Source: Streptococcus vestibularis (lineage in GTDB: Bacteria > Bacillota > Bacilli > Lactobacillales > Streptococcaceae). From it: DNA of 64,000 nt. Where the stretch lies: contig JAABLG010000001.1 of NCBI GenBank assembly GCA_010604095.1, positions 168,276-232,275 of the forward strand, written 5' to 3'. Shown here one piece after another: positions 1 through 10,857 of the stretch. The notes under the pieces were generated by a model. That model saw nothing but the letters and a program-made list of their open reading frames with translations. It was not told the origin of the DNA and searched no databases. Position 1 is the first letter of the stretch. Each line of letters starts with the position of its first letter. Position numbers and translations under genes: made by a program.

Positions 1-43
1 TAGCATGAATAAGTGAGCGTAAAATGAGAAAGGAAGTGTTTTT

Positions 44-1045
44 ATGAATACTGATGAAACAATTACTATATACGACGTTGCGCGTGAAGCAGGTGTTTCG
101 ATGGCGACTGTGTCTCGTGTGGTAAATGGAAATAAAAATGTAAAAGAAAACACCCGAAAAAAAGTGCTTGAGGTCATTGATCGTTTGGATTACCGTCCAA
201 ATGCGGTTGCGCGTGGCTTGGCGAGTAAGAAAACCACTACTGTAGGAGTTGTTATTCCAAATATTGCTAATAGTTATTTTGCTACTTTAGCAAGGGGGAT
301 TGATGATATTGCAACCATGTACAAGTATAATATTGTTCTTGCATCTAGTGATGAAAATGACGATCACGAAGTTACCGTGATTAACTCTCTATTTGCCAAA
401 CAAGTAGACGGTATCATCTTCATGGGTTACCACTTGACGGAAAAAATTCGTGCAGAATTTTCCCGTACTCGTACGCCGATTGTCCTAGCAGGAACAGTGG
501 ACCTCGAACACCAATTACCGAGTGTTAACATCGACTATAAAGCTGCCGTTGAGGATTCTATAACACAGCTTGCCAAGAATAATGAAAAGGTTGCCTTTGT
601 ATCAGGGCCACTAATTGATGATATTAATGGCAAGCTCCGTCTAGCTGGTTATAAGGCTGGACTTGAAAAGAATAATTTGCGCTACAATGAAGGACTAGTC
701 TTTGAAGCTAAATATAGCTATAAAGATGGCTTTGATCTAGCACAACGTGTCTTGAACTCTGGTGCCACTGCTGCCTATGTTGGAGAAGATGAATTGGCTG
801 CAGGTCTCTTGAATGGCCTCTTTGCTGCAGGTAAATCAGTTCCAGAAGACTTCGAAATCATCACAAGCAATGACTCACCAATTACAAGCTACACACGTCC
901 AAACCTTTCTAGTATTAATCATCCTCTCTATGATTTAGGGGCAGTTAGCATGCGTATGTTGACTAAAATCATGAATAAGGAAGAGCTTGAAGAAAAAGAT
1001 GTTATTCTTAATCACGGTATTACCTTACGTCAGTCAACAAAATAA
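44..1045 (+). CDS. ccpA: Catabolite control protein A, LacI-family regulator
   Basis: This is the global carbon catabolite regulator of Firmicutes. With HPr-Ser46-P it binds cre operators in the cytoplasm. The 333-residue length is typical. The N-terminus has the LacI helix-turn-helix (DVAREAGVSMATVSRVVNG, about residues 11-29) followed by the hinge helix (PNAVARGLASKKT) and a periplasmic-binding-protein-like effector domain. The start has an AGGAAG ribosome site eight bases upstream. Good cre matches occur in this same window, before the pdh operon and the GlsB-like gene, so this protein probably regulates them. It is monocistronic, followed by a hairpin terminator. Confidence 0.97.
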   Translation: MNTDETITIYDVAREAGVSMATVSRVVNGNKNVKENTRKKVLEVIDRLDYRPNAVARGLASKKTTTVGVVIPNIANSYFATLARGIDDIATMYKYNIVLASSDENDDHEVTVINSLFAKQVDGIIFMGYHLTEKIRAEFSRTRTPIVLAGTVDLEHQLPSVNIDYKAAVEDSITQLAKNNEKVAFVSGPLIDDINGKLRLAGYKAGLEKNNLRYNEGLVFEAKYSYKDGFDLAQRVLNSGATAAYVGEDELAAGLLNGLFAAGKSVPEDFEIITSNDSPITSYTRPNLSSINHPLYDLGAVSMRMLTKIMNKEELEEKDVILNHGITLRQSTK

Positions 1046-1049
1046 AAAA

Positions 1050-1087
1050 GGAGTTGGGACATAAGTTTGTCTCAACTTCTCTTTTTT
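1050..1087 (+). terminator. Rho-independent terminator of ccpA
   Basis: The stem GAGTTGGGACA pairs with TGTCTCAACTTC around a short AAGTT loop and is followed by a T-run. It lies directly after the ccpA stop codon. Confidence 0.85.
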
Positions 1088-1104
1088 AGAAAAAGGGAGA
1101 ACCA

Positions 1105-2172
1105 ATGACTTTTGAGGATGCTTATTTTAAAAAGAAAGTCCTAAAACCTGATAGCCTAGAGCCTTTTGGTTTTACAGCTACCGAGCAAGGCTATGAGTTC
1201 AGAAAAACACTGATAGCTGAAGAACTTGAAGCTCGATTGTTTATTGATTTAGAAGGTAAGCTGACGGGACAGGTTGTCGATAGTGATTTTGATGAGCCTT
1301 ATGATATCTTCAGGAGTCCTCAGGCTACTGGAACTTACGTTGGTCAAGTCAGAGAAGCTTATGGAGAACTTCTGTCACAGGTAGCTGATTCTTGTTATGA
1401 AGATCAATTATTCTCATTTCCACAAGCTAATCGCCTGGCTAAATTTTTAGCTCAAGAATTTTCAGACCAAGCAGACCAACCTTTCGAGAAGGAACCAAGC
1501 TATCTATCTTTTAGAGTTGATGGTAAATGGTATGCCTTGTTTTTTCCTCTTAAGGGAGAAAAACTAGGGCTTGATGGAGAAAAGGCAGAATTAACATATG
1601 ATGTGGTTAACCTCAAGGTTAATCCGACGCAAATGGATAAGCTCTTGAAAATGGATGGCGTTTTTCCTAGCTACCATATGTCCAAGAAGACCTGGGTTAG
1701 TCTTGTTTTAGATGAGACCTTGCCGGACCAGACCATTTTTGAGCTTCTTAGTGAAAGTCGTTCCCTAGTGGCTCCCAAACATCTTAGAAAGGCTTCGGAG
1801 CCTCATTATTGGATTATCCCGGTAAATTTGAAATACTACGATATTGGGGATGAGTTTTCCGCAAATGAGGAGATTCTTTGGACACAGAAAGCTAGTATGC
1901 AAAAGGGAGATTTTGTGGCTATCTATATTACGGCACCTACCAAGGCCATCCGTTACGTCTGTCAGGTTTTAGAGGCAAATATCCCTAATCAAGGTTATCG
2001 TGAAGAGGAGAGTATTAAAGAGTTGATGCGGATTAAGCCCTTATACACTTTTAATGACACTGACTTTGATAGTGATAGACTAAAGAGTTTAGGTATTAAA
2101 ACTGTTCGGGGTCCTAGACATATGACGGAAGAGTTAGTTCAGGCCTTATCCCCTTACCTAAAAGAAAAATAG
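1105..2172 (+). CDS. MmcQ/YjbR-like protein with EVE/PUA-like C-terminal domain
   Basis: This is a 355-residue cytoplasmic protein of unknown function. Residues about 125-220 resemble the MmcQ/YjbR fold (VNLKVNPTQMDKLL, then SKKTWVSLVLD), a CyaY-like DNA-binding domain. Residues about 233-350 resemble an EVE/PUA-like domain (HYWIIPVNLKYYDIGDEF; WTQKASMQKGDFVAIYI), a fold that in other proteins reads modified bases. The first 100 residues are not recognised. The RBS GGGAGA sits eight bases before the ATG. It precedes the glycerate kinase gene by 12 bases, so the two are probably co-transcribed. The domain calls come from motif memory and the function is unassigned. Confidence 0.75.
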   Translation: MTFEDAYFKKKVLKPDSLEPFGFTATEQGYEFRKTLIAEELEARLFIDLEGKLTGQVVDSDFDEPYDIFRSPQATGTYVGQVREAYGELLSQVADSCYEDQLFSFPQANRLAKFLAQEFSDQADQPFEKEPSYLSFRVDGKWYALFFPLKGEKLGLDGEKAELTYDVVNLKVNPTQMDKLLKMDGVFPSYHMSKKTWVSLVLDETLPDQTIFELLSESRSLVAPKHLRKASEPHYWIIPVNLKYYDIGDEFSANEEILWTQKASMQKGDFVAIYITAPTKAIRYVCQVLEANIPNQGYREEESIKELMRIKPLYTFNDTDFDSDRLKSLGIKTVRGPRHMTEELVQALSPYLKEK

Positions 2173-2184
2173 AAGGAGGACATC

Positions 2185-3300
2185 ATGCGAATTTTGATTG
2201 CACCTGATTCATTTAAGGAAAGTTTATCTGCAAAAGAGGTCGCCTTAGCTCTCAAATCGGGCTTTGAAAATGCCTTACCCGACGCTGATTTTGACCTTAT
2301 GCCAATAGGCGATGGTGGTGAAGGGACCTTAGATGCTCTTGCTGAAAATCTAAATCTTGAGAAGAAAAGTATCAAGATTCCTCATGCCTATACAAGTGAT
2401 GGAAGTGTTTCTTTTGCCAGTAATGGTCAGACTGCCATTTTTGAAATGGCTGCGATTTGTGGCTTAGAGCATATTTCTAAGGAAAAACGAAATCCTCTAG
2501 CTCTAACGACACAAGGCGTAGGTGAACTGATCGTTCATCTGGTTCAGTCTGGCATACGTGATATTATTATAGGTGTAGGAGGCTCCGCTACCAATGATGG
2601 TGGTATTGGAATGGCCTACGGATTGGGCTATCGCTTTTATGACTCTGAAGGGCAGAGTGTTGAGCCTCTAGGTGCTAATCTTAGCCTTATCAAAAGGGTA
2701 TCGTCGCAAGGCAAGATTGATTTGTCAGCCACGACCATTCGTCTAATCACTGACGTAGATAACCCTTTGTGTGGACTGAATGGGGCCACCTATATTTTTG
2801 GTGGGCAAAAGGGGTTAGATCCTTTGCAATTTGAAAGGGTTGATCAGTCTATGAAACAATTCTACAAGGCCTTTGCTCCTGAAGTCTTACACCTTGCTGG
2901 TTCAGGTGCCGGAGGGGGTATGGCTGCAGGTTTAGTGGCCTTTGCTGATGCTGAAATTAAATCAGGTATTGACTTTGTACTTGATTGTGTTAATTTTAAC
3001 CAACGGGTTAAGTCAGCCGATTTGGTCATCGTAGGAGAAGGGCGTATGGACAGACAGTCTCTATCTGGTAAGGCACCAGTTGGTGTAGCTAAACGAACAC
3101 CATCAGGTATCCCTGTCATCGCAATCTGTGGTAGTCTGAAAGATGACTTACCGGATTTTCCAGTAGCTGGGATTTCAGCTGCATTCCCTATTATTGGACA
3201 AGTAGCAGCTTTAGACCAAGTCCTAGCTTCAGCCAAGGAGAATCTCTATCGAACAGGACTCAATATTGGCAACCTCATCAAGTTGAGTCAAACCTTGTGA
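2185..3300 (+). CDS. Glycerate kinase (GarK/GlxK family)
   Basis: The enzyme phosphorylates D-glycerate with ATP in the cytoplasm, feeding 2- or 3-phosphoglycerate into glycolysis. The 371-residue length is typical. Visible motifs are the N-terminal IAPDSFKESLSA, GDGGEGTLDAL, the GVGGSATNDGG nucleotide-binding loop (about residues 131-141) and GSGAGGGMAAGL. A strong RBS (AAGGAGG) precedes the ATG. It lies downstream of the MmcQ/EVE gene on the same strand and ends in a terminator shared with the convergent DUF1694 gene. Enolase, which handles 2-phosphoglycerate, is encoded 700 bases further on. Confidence 0.93.
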   Translation: MRILIAPDSFKESLSAKEVALALKSGFENALPDADFDLMPIGDGGEGTLDALAENLNLEKKSIKIPHAYTSDGSVSFASNGQTAIFEMAAICGLEHISKEKRNPLALTTQGVGELIVHLVQSGIRDIIIGVGGSATNDGGIGMAYGLGYRFYDSEGQSVEPLGANLSLIKRVSSQGKIDLSATTIRLITDVDNPLCGLNGATYIFGGQKGLDPLQFERVDQSMKQFYKAFAPEVLHLAGSGAGGGMAAGLVAFADAEIKSGIDFVLDCVNFNQRVKSADLVIVGEGRMDRQSLSGKAPVGVAKRTPSGIPVIAICGSLKDDLPDFPVAGISAAFPIIGQVAALDQVLASAKENLYRTGLNIGNLIKLSQTL

Positions 3301-3305
3301 CATAA

Positions 3306-3338
3306 GAAAAAAGCCGACCTTGTGTCAGCTTTTATTTT
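3306..3338. terminator. Bidirectional terminator between glycerate kinase and DUF1694 gene
   Basis: An AAAAAGC-GAC stem pairs with GTC-AGCTTTT. The A-rich and T-rich flanks suit termination from either side of this convergent pair. It overlaps the last codons of the minus-strand gene. Confidence 0.6.
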
Positions 3339-3787
3339 CCAAAAAGTTTAGCAAAAAATCCTTTTTTGGTAATAGCTTGCTCTGTTTTTTGAGGAGCAAG
3401 AATATCGGGATGAATCTCCGAGAAGAGGACCTTATCAAGATTTTCTGCCTTATCACTATGCACGATGATTCCATATGGTGAGTGTGCTTTGGCTTCATCC
3501 ACAATAGTAGCGGAAATATTGAGTGCTTGAGCAGTTTTAATATAGGTGAATTGTGTCTGGTCGGCTAGATTGGGTGAAAGCTTGAGACTTAGATGAGGGT
3601 AAGCTAATGAAAGATCTTTTAAAATCTTTGGAAACTCCTCCATTACAGTTTTCTTTTCAGCATTTTCCAATAGAATAGCTAAGACGACACGTTCTGCATA
3701 GGTTCCAAAATAGTGACGTAATTCATCAGGTTTTAAGCGCTTCTCACCACTAGCGCATTGGAGCACCTTTTTTTCAAGTGAAGTCAT
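3332..3787 (-). CDS. DUF1694 (YueI-like) family protein
   Basis: This 151-residue soluble protein belongs to the YueI/DUF1694 family of Firmicutes, whose function is unknown. Recognisable features are the N-terminal SLEKKVLQCASGEKRLKPDE, then the RVVLAILLENA segment and the central THE-like core ending in LAPQK, with a basic C-terminal tail (KKGFFAKLFGK). The ATG has an AGGAGAA ribosome site about six bases upstream. It is convergent with glycerate kinase and divergent from enolase. No regulatory signal is evident. Confidence 0.85.
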   Translation of the reverse strand: MTSLEKKVLQCASGEKRLKPDELRHYFGTYAERVVLAILLENAEKKTVMEEFPKILKDLSLAYPHLSLKLSPNLADQTQFTYIKTAQALNISATIVDEAKAHSPYGIIVHSDKAENLDKVLFSEIHPDILAPQKTEQAITKKGFFAKLFGK

Positions 3788-3924
3788 AGAGTTCTCCTGT
3801 TTGTTTTCTTGCTAGTATTATACAATATTTTGAATTCCTTTTCATCAAGATCTTTTTCTGATATTTTCAAAATTAATTGAAAATATTAAAAAATAGAAAA
3901 TCGCTAGAAAATTCTGGTTTTAAT

Positions 3925-3953
3925 TTGCTTAACCCTTGATATTGTGGTACTAT
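3925..3953 (+). promoter_or_regulatory. Promoter of eno
   Basis: A -35-like TTGCTT, a 17-base spacer and an extended -10 (TGG-TACTAT) lie 40 bases before the enolase ATG. The gene has a strong RBS (AAGGAGA). Confidence 0.65.
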
Positions 3954-3963
3954 AAAGGTGTAA

Positions 3964-5292
<1,329 letters not shown>

Positions 5293-5317
5293 AACGTTGA
5301 TTTAACAACGTTTCTAA

Positions 5318-5349
5318 GGACTCTAGGTTAAGCCTAGGGTTCTTTTTTT
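5318..5349 (+). terminator. Terminator of eno
   Basis: The stem GACTCTAGG pairs with CCTAGGGTTC and runs into seven T residues. A further inverted repeat, AACGTTG...CAACGTT, lies just upstream. Confidence 0.85.
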
Positions 5350-5432
5350 GCTATCTGAGGGTCAAGAAAGGGGCAAGGTTGACAACTCATAAAACGTCAG
5401 ATATCCAACACTTTTCAATAAGTACTCTGAAT

Positions 5433-5471
5433 AAAAAAATCCCCTCAACCCTAATGTGATTGAGGGGATTT
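5433..5471 (-). terminator. Terminator of the 61-residue minus-strand gene
   Basis: AAATCCCCTCAA pairs with TTGAGGGGATTT; read on the minus strand it ends in a seven-T run. It lies five bases beyond the stop codon. Confidence 0.85.
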
Positions 5472-5475
5472 AGGC

Positions 5476-5661
5476 TTAGAATAAGCCTTTAATCTTGTCT
5501 AAAGCACCACTAATCATCTCATTCCCAGAAACAAGAGCTTTTGCTTGGTCGAAGTACTCGCCTAAATTATCTTTATTGTCCTCGACAAATGTTTTGGCAG
5601 CTTCGAAATCTTTTTTCTCGATCATTTCTTTCACTTGGTTAAATAATTCCAATGGATTCAT
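5476..5661 (-). CDS. Small conserved hypothetical protein, 61 residues
   Basis: I do not recognise a named family. The product is small, acidic to neutral, without membrane segments, and predicted helical (LELFNQVKEMIEKKDFEAAK). It has a well-placed RBS (AGAGGAGAAC upstream of the ATG) and its own strong terminator, which together support a real monocistronic gene. It sits between enolase and ltaS. No function can be inferred. Confidence 0.7.
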   Translation of the reverse strand: MNPLELFNQVKEMIEKKDFEAAKTFVEDNKDNLGEYFDQAKALVSGNEMISGALDKIKGLF

Positions 5662-5785
5662 GTCTGTTCTCCTCTAAAAGTTTTCTTATAAATCCTATTT
5701 AATCATGCTTGTAGAAAACTAGCAAGAAATATGTCTGAGGGGATTATCTAAAGAATCAGTATTTCATCTAAGTGTTGGTAAATCT

Positions 5786-5812
5786 AAAAAGGCAGTCCCA
5801 ATGGACTGCCTT
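5786..5812 (-). terminator. Terminator of ltaS
   Basis: AAGGCAGTCC-ATTG-GGACTGCC followed by TTTTT on the minus strand, directly after the ltaS stop. Confidence 0.85.
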
Positions 5813-5818
5813 AAGGGC

Positions 5819-7999
5819 CTATTCTTGTACAGTGGATGAGCTTTGTTCGGAAGAACTAGAACTTGAACCAGAATTTTCGGGTTCTGTTGGGTGAAGCTCT
5901 TTGTAAGACGGTGTCTTGAATAGGTCAGCTGTTGAGTGTTTGCCTTTTTCTTTATAAAGGCTAGTCGATTTGTCTTTCAGTTTTTTATTGATCTCTCTTA
6001 GTTGTTCCATTTGTTTGGTATAAGAGATGGTACTTGGGTCAGTATGTTTTAAGCCATTAGGTGTGTAGAAACGAAGGAGGTCACCGGTCTGGACAGCGTC
6101 ACTCATAGAAAGCTGAGTTGCCACTGCCTTTCGAATGGCTTCGTTGTTTTTCCTTGTCGTCTCATCAGGATTGGTGATTTCCTCACCTGTTTGAGTGTTA
6201 TAAAGTCTACCAGAATAGCTAGTGTATAGAGGAGTCACATACTGCCCAGATGTTCTAAATGCGACGGTTTGCTTATTATCAGGTGATAAGAGGTCTTGCC
6301 CCATCTGAATGTATGAGCTAGTGTCGACACCGAGAATATGAAGAAGTGTTGGCAGGGCATCCACTTCGCCACCAAAGGTGTTAGAGATGCCACCACCGGT
6401 ATATCCAGGAATATGGATCATATAAGGGACACGTTGAAGCATGGCTTTGTCATAGTTAGACCATGTTTCAGAATTTTTTCCAAGAAGATCAGCTAGATTA
6501 CTGCTTCGTGTATCAGAGATACCGTAGTGGTCACCGTACATCACAATAATGGAGTTATCATAAAGACCAGTAGCCTTGAGGTAATCGAAGAAGTCCTTGA
6601 CAGCTGAGTCAAGGTAATTAGCTGTTGCAAAATATCCGTTAACGGTTTCATCTTTTGTTTCAGCAAGTGGGAAACCTTGTTCCTTTTCATCGCCTGACAA
6701 GGAAGTGTATGGGTAATGGTTAGATACGGTTAGGTATTTAACGTAGAAAGGTTGTTGCATTTGTTCCAAGTATTTGATAGAACCTGGGAACATATACTTA
6801 TCGTTTAGGCCATATTGGAAGGAGTTTTCCTCGGTTTTCTCAGTGAAGGCTGAGGAATCGAAGAAATAGTTATAACCCCACTGTTTGTAGGTGTTATTTC
6901 GATTCCAGAAGGAACCGGTGTTTCCATGGAATACAGCGGATGTATAACCACCTGTTTGAGCAAGAATAGACGGAGCAGCATAGGCAGTGTTTGTACCACC
7001 ATAGTTTACCATATATGACCCTGTACTTAGTCCAAAGAGAGACGTTTCCATCAAGGTTTCGGCATCAGAGGTTTTTCCTGACTTGACTTGGTGGAAGAAG
7101 TTTGAAAAGGCAAGGGTCTCGTTTGAATGATAAATGGAATTGAGGAATGGGGTTACTTCATAAGACTTACCATCGACTTGGAGCTTGTAATCAATCAGGA
7201 ACTGTTGGAAGCTTTCCAAGTGAATGACAATGACATTTTTTCCCTTGGCAATTCCGAAATACTTAGGATCTGGTGCAACGTAGTGTTCTTTGACATAGGC
7301 TTGAACCTTTTTCATATCCTCAGCTGTTGCAGAAGAACGAGCTTGCGAAGCCTGATAAGTCAGGTTACCAGAATAAGCGGTAAAGAAGGGAATACCCATA
7401 GCACGAACAATATAGTTGTTTGAGAAACCACGTGTTAGCAACTCACCCCGGTTAACTTCTGCTAAGAAAAGGTTAACCGATAGAAGGAGTGTCGCCAGTG
7501 CTGTAACGGCAAAACTAGCTCGTTTATTAAAGGGCTTACTGTCTGTTTTGAGTTTCTTTCTAAAACCAGCGTAAATGAAGAAAGGAATATCAATTAAGTA
7601 AAAGATATAACTGGGTTCAAAAAGGTTCTTGGCTGAGTCTCCAAGTCCTGCTGCTGAGCTGGAGCTCGCTAGTATGGTATTTACCGTGATGAAGTCCGTA
7701 AACTCTCCAAAGTAGACCACATTGGCAATGAGCAGAAGGTTAAGGATGACATAAATAGCAATCGTGATGCTATAAAAGAATCGTCGTTTCTTGAAGTAAA
7801 GCCCCAATCCTAGAAGCATTAACCCTAGCGGAATGGGATTAATCAGCGAAAGCATAACCTGATACTTGCTTTCCAACTCAAGATTAATATTGACGTAATA
7901 AGCGAATATGGTTTTTAGCCAGTAGAAAAAGAGCAACAAGAGGATGAATCCAAGTCTTGATGACACTCCTTTCCAAAAGGCGTCAATTAATTTTTTCAA
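5819..7999 (-). CDS. ltaS: Lipoteichoic acid synthase family (LtaS-type) sulfatase-fold membrane enzyme
   Basis: LtaS polymerises glycerol phosphate from phosphatidylglycerol onto a glycolipid anchor at the outer membrane face. The 726-residue protein has about five N-terminal membrane helices (to about residue 190), then an extracellular sulfatase domain. Visible are VIHLESFQQF (metal site Glu), SGKTSDAETLME (catalytic Thr), and MYGDHYGISD (metal-binding Asp-His). The C-terminus is an unusual serine-rich low-complexity tail (SGSSSSSSEQSSS). Length is somewhat above the usual 650-700 because of this tail. It is monocistronic. Confidence 0.92.
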   Translation of the reverse strand: MKKLIDAFWKGVSSRLGFILLLLFFYWLKTIFAYYVNINLELESKYQVMLSLINPIPLGLMLLGLGLYFKKRRFFYSITIAIYVILNLLLIANVVYFGEFTDFITVNTILASSSSAAGLGDSAKNLFEPSYIFYLIDIPFFIYAGFRKKLKTDSKPFNKRASFAVTALATLLLSVNLFLAEVNRGELLTRGFSNNYIVRAMGIPFFTAYSGNLTYQASQARSSATAEDMKKVQAYVKEHYVAPDPKYFGIAKGKNVIVIHLESFQQFLIDYKLQVDGKSYEVTPFLNSIYHSNETLAFSNFFHQVKSGKTSDAETLMETSLFGLSTGSYMVNYGGTNTAYAAPSILAQTGGYTSAVFHGNTGSFWNRNNTYKQWGYNYFFDSSAFTEKTEENSFQYGLNDKYMFPGSIKYLEQMQQPFYVKYLTVSNHYPYTSLSGDEKEQGFPLAETKDETVNGYFATANYLDSAVKDFFDYLKATGLYDNSIIVMYGDHYGISDTRSSNLADLLGKNSETWSNYDKAMLQRVPYMIHIPGYTGGGISNTFGGEVDALPTLLHILGVDTSSYIQMGQDLLSPDNKQTVAFRTSGQYVTPLYTSYSGRLYNTQTGEEITNPDETTRKNNEAIRKAVATQLSMSDAVQTGDLLRFYTPNGLKHTDPSTISYTKQMEQLREINKKLKDKSTSLYKEKGKHSTADLFKTPSYKELHPTEPENSGSSSSSSEQSSSTVQE

Positions 8000-8092
8000 A
8001 GCAATACTTCCTTTGATTCTATATTATCCTAACTATTATACCAAATAACAAAATGACTCTCAAAAATTTACTGCCATCTGGTGTGATATTCC

Positions 8093-8154
8093 TTGACATA
8101 TAATTGGTAAAATCTAGTTATGAAACAGAAATACGAGGATTTTTTTGGTATAAT
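8093..8154 (+). promoter_or_regulatory. Promoter region of the RlmI-like gene
   Basis: A TTGACA box (8093-8098) lies 16 bases before a weak TAGTTA, and an extended -10 (TGG-TATAAT, 8149-8154) ends six bases before the ATG at 8161. If the second box is used, transcription would begin at or near the start codon. Confidence 0.5.
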
Positions 8155-8160
8155 AGTAAC

Positions 8161-9324
8161 ATGAGTATATTGACGGTAAGTCCCATTGCGGAGAAAAAAA
8201 TCAAACAAGGAAAGCAATTGCTTTTAGCTGAAGATTTTCCAAATGTAAGTGAAAACAATCAGTTGATTTATCTTTATAACCAGTCTAAGACTTTTTTAGG
8301 AACGGGCTATTTGTCTAGCCAAAATAAAGGTATAGGTTGGTTTCTCTCTAATAAAAAGCAAAAATTGACTCTGGCTTATTTTCAGAGGCTTTTTGAACAG
8401 GCTAAGCTTAAACGCCAGACTTACTATGACAATGAGTTGACGACGGCTTTTCGTCTCTTTAATCAAGATGGAGATGACTTTGGTGGCCTCACCATTGATT
8501 TATATGAAGATTATGCCCTCTTTTCATGGTACAATGCCTTTGTTTATTCCTTGAAGGATGTTATTGTAGAGGCTTTTCAAACGGTCTTTCCTGAGGTTTT
8601 GGGAGGCTATGAAAAAATTCGTTTTAAGGGTCTTAATTTTGAATCGGACCATCTTTTTGGAAAAGAGGCGACTGATACTTTTACCATTTTGGAAAATGGA
8701 GTAACTTATGAAGTTTTCCTCAACGATGGGTTGATGACAGGGATTTTCCTTGATCAGCATGAAGTTCGCGATGGTTTAGTTAATGGTTTGGCTCTTGGCA
8801 AATCTGTCTTAAATATGTTTTCTTATACGGCAGCTTTTTCAGTTGCTGCTGCTATGGGAGGTGCAATTGAGACCACTTCAGTCGATTTAGCAAAGCGGTC
8901 ACGTGAATTGTCCACAGCACATTTTAAGGCTAATGGTTTTAGTATGGACAATCATCGCCTCGTCGTAATGGATGTTTTTGATTATTTCAAATATGCCAAG
9001 AAAAAAGGTTTGACCTATGATCTTATCGTTATTGATCCACCAAGTTTTGCTCGTAACAAGAAACGCACCTTCTCAGCAAGTAAGGATTATCATAAGTTGA
9101 TTGCGCAGAGTCTTGATATCCTGACAGAGCGTGGAACAATCATTGCAAGTACTAATGCAGCTAATATGACTGTGCAACAGTTTAAAAAGCAACTGCGTAA
9201 GGGTTTGGGTGATGTTTCGGCGGATTTTGTTAACCTGCAACAATTGCCAGCGGATTTCACCGTCAATCCTAATGATCCGGCATCAAACTATTTGAAAGTA
9301 TATACAATAAGGGTAAATAAATGA
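8161..9324 (+). CDS. Class I SAM-dependent rRNA methyltransferase, RlmI-like
   Basis: The 387-residue product has a short PUA-like N-terminus and a Rossmann methyltransferase domain. Motifs are [17 protein letters not shown], the SAM loop [19 protein letters not shown], and the catalytic [10 protein letters not shown], characteristic of m5C rRNA methyltransferases such as RlmI. The frame is open upstream to a TTG at 8104, but the promoter -10 at 8149 lies inside that extension, so I chose ATG 8161. No ribosome site is positioned for this ATG, making a leaderless transcript possible. Its stop overlaps the aroD start (ATGA), so it heads the aromatic operon. Confidence 0.85.
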   Translation: MSILTVSPIAEKKIKQGKQLLLAEDFPNVSENNQLIYLYNQSKTFLGTGYLSSQNKGIGWFLSNKKQKLTLAYFQRLFEQAKLKRQTYYDNELTTAFRLFNQDGDDFGGLTIDLYEDYALFSWYNAFVYSLKDVIVEAFQTVFPEVLGGYEKIRFKGLNFESDHLFGKEATDTFTILENGVTYEVFLNDGLMTGIFLDQHEVRDGLVNGLALGKSVLNMFSYTAAFSVAAAMGGAIETTSVDLAKRSRELSTAHFKANGFSMDNHRLVVMDVFDYFKYAKKKGLTYDLIVIDPPSFARNKKRTFSASKDYHKLIAQSLDILTERGTIIASTNAANMTVQQFKKQLRKGLGDVSADFVNLQQLPADFTVNPNDPASNYLKVYTIRVNK

Positions 9325-9998
9325 AAATTGTAGTTCCAATTATGCCTACTAGCTTAGAGGAGGCACAAGCGCTTGAATTGTCTCGTTTTGCTGGGGCAGA
9401 TATCATTGAATGGCGTGCAGATTTTTTGGATAAGGATAGTATTTTAACGGTTGCACCGGCCATTTTCGAGAAATTTGCCGGTTTTGAAATTATCTTTACC
9501 ATTCGTACAACACGTGAAGGTGGAAACATTGAATTGACCGATGCAGAGTATGTGGCGCTTATCAATGATGTGTCTGCTATCTATTCGCCAGACTATATTG
9601 ATTTTGAGTACTTTACACACAAGGCGGTCTTTGATCAGATGCTTGGGTATTCAAATTTAGTGTTGTCTTATCATAATTTCAACGAGACCCCAGAAAATCT
9701 TATGGAGCTCCTGTCTGAAATGACGAATTTGACGCCACGAGTCGTTAAGGTGGCTGTTATGCCACAACATGAGCAAGATGTTCTTGACCTTCTGAATTTC
9801 ACACGTGGTTTTAAGGCCTACAATCCTAATCAGGAGTTTGCTACCATGTCAATGGGTAAACTTGGTCGTTTGTCTCGCTTGGCGGGTGATTTGGTAGGGT
9901 CATCATGGACCTTTGCTAGTCTTGATAATGCCAGTGCACCGGGCCAAGTTAGTTTGGCAGATATGCGAAAGGTTATGGAGGTTTTGAATGCAGATTGA
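9321..9998 (+). CDS. aroD: 3-dehydroquinate dehydratase, type I
   Basis: This enzyme dehydrates 3-dehydroquinate to 3-dehydroshikimate (third shikimate-pathway step). The 225-residue length fits type [29 protein letters not shown] (catalytic His) and VVKVAVMP (Schiff-base Lys) are all visible. It overlaps the preceding methyltransferase by four bases and aroE by eleven, indicating translational coupling in the aroDEBC-tyrA operon. Confidence 0.95.
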   Translation: MKIVVPIMPTSLEEAQALELSRFAGADIIEWRADFLDKDSILTVAPAIFEKFAGFEIIFTIRTTREGGNIELTDAEYVALINDVSAIYSPDYIDFEYFTHKAVFDQMLGYSNLVLSYHNFNETPENLMELLSEMTNLTPRVVKVAVMPQHEQDVLDLLNFTRGFKAYNPNQEFATMSMGKLGRLSRLAGDLVGSSWTFASLDNASAPGQVSLADMRKVMEVLNAD

Positions 9999-10845
9999 TG
10001 GATATACACGCTTAGCTGCTGTCGTTGCCAATCCAATCAAACATTCCATTTCTCCTTTTATTCATAATTTAGCTTTTGAAAAGACACAAGTGAATGGTGT
10101 CTATCTTGCTTGGGAAATTCCAGAGTCAGATCTGGCTGAGACTGTTGAAAATATTAGACGTTATGATATGTTCGGTATCAATCTGTCTATGCCCTATAAG
10201 CAGAAGGTTATTCCTTTTTTGGATGATCTTAGTCCTGCAGCACAATTGATTGGTGCGGTTAATACGGTTGTTAACCGTGATGGCCATTTGATTGGTCATA
10301 ATACAGATGGTTTTGGTTTTTTTGCCAGCCTCAAGAATTTCAGTCCTAAAGGTGCTCATCTAATGATTTTGGGTGCTGGTGGAGCAGCTAAGGCCATTGT
10401 GACGCAAGCTGTTCTTGACGGTGCCAAAAAGGTCAGTATCTATGTTCGTCCCCAGTCATTGGATAAGGCAAAAAACAGTTTTAAGACCTTGATGGACCAA
10501 ACGGATGGTCACTTGGAATTTCATGCTTTAAGTGATGTTGACTATTTTCAAGAAGAACTCGGCCAGGCCGATTTATTGGTGAATGCGACAAGTGTAGGTA
10601 TGGATGGAAAATCCTTGCCAATCGCCAAAGATACTATATTTCCTAAGGGGCTTTTGATTGCGGATATTATTTATCAGCCTTTTGAAACGCCTTTCTTGGC
10701 CTTGGCTAGACAACAGGGGCTGGAAGCCGTAAATGGTTTGGGCATGTTACTGTATCAAGCAGCAGGTGCCTTTAAACTATGGACGGGTAAGGACATGCCA
10801 ACAGATGCTATTTGGCAGGAATTAGAAAAGATATACAATAGCTAG
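9988..10845 (+). CDS. aroE: Shikimate dehydrogenase
   Basis: AroE reduces 3-dehydroshikimate to shikimate with NADPH. In its 285 residues are the substrate-binding [13 protein letters not shown], the catalytic-lysine segment [16 protein letters not shown], and the dinucleotide-binding GAGGAAKAI. The start overlaps the aroD 3' end. There is a 12-base gap with a GGAGGGG ribosome site before aroB. Confidence 0.96.
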   Translation: MQIDGYTRLAAVVANPIKHSISPFIHNLAFEKTQVNGVYLAWEIPESDLAETVENIRRYDMFGINLSMPYKQKVIPFLDDLSPAAQLIGAVNTVVNRDGHLIGHNTDGFGFFASLKNFSPKGAHLMILGAGGAAKAIVTQAVLDGAKKVSIYVRPQSLDKAKNSFKTLMDQTDGHLEFHALSDVDYFQEELGQADLLVNATSVGMDGKSLPIAKDTIFPKGLLIADIIYQPFETPFLALARQQGLEAVNGLGMLLYQAAGAFKLWTGKDMPTDAIWQELEKIYNS

Positions 10846-10857
10846 GAGGGGACAGCG

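Noticed and set aside
8104..8160. Longer N-terminus for the RlmI-like protein from a TTG
   Set aside because: The extension spans a strong -10 promoter element and its sequence does not fit the family.
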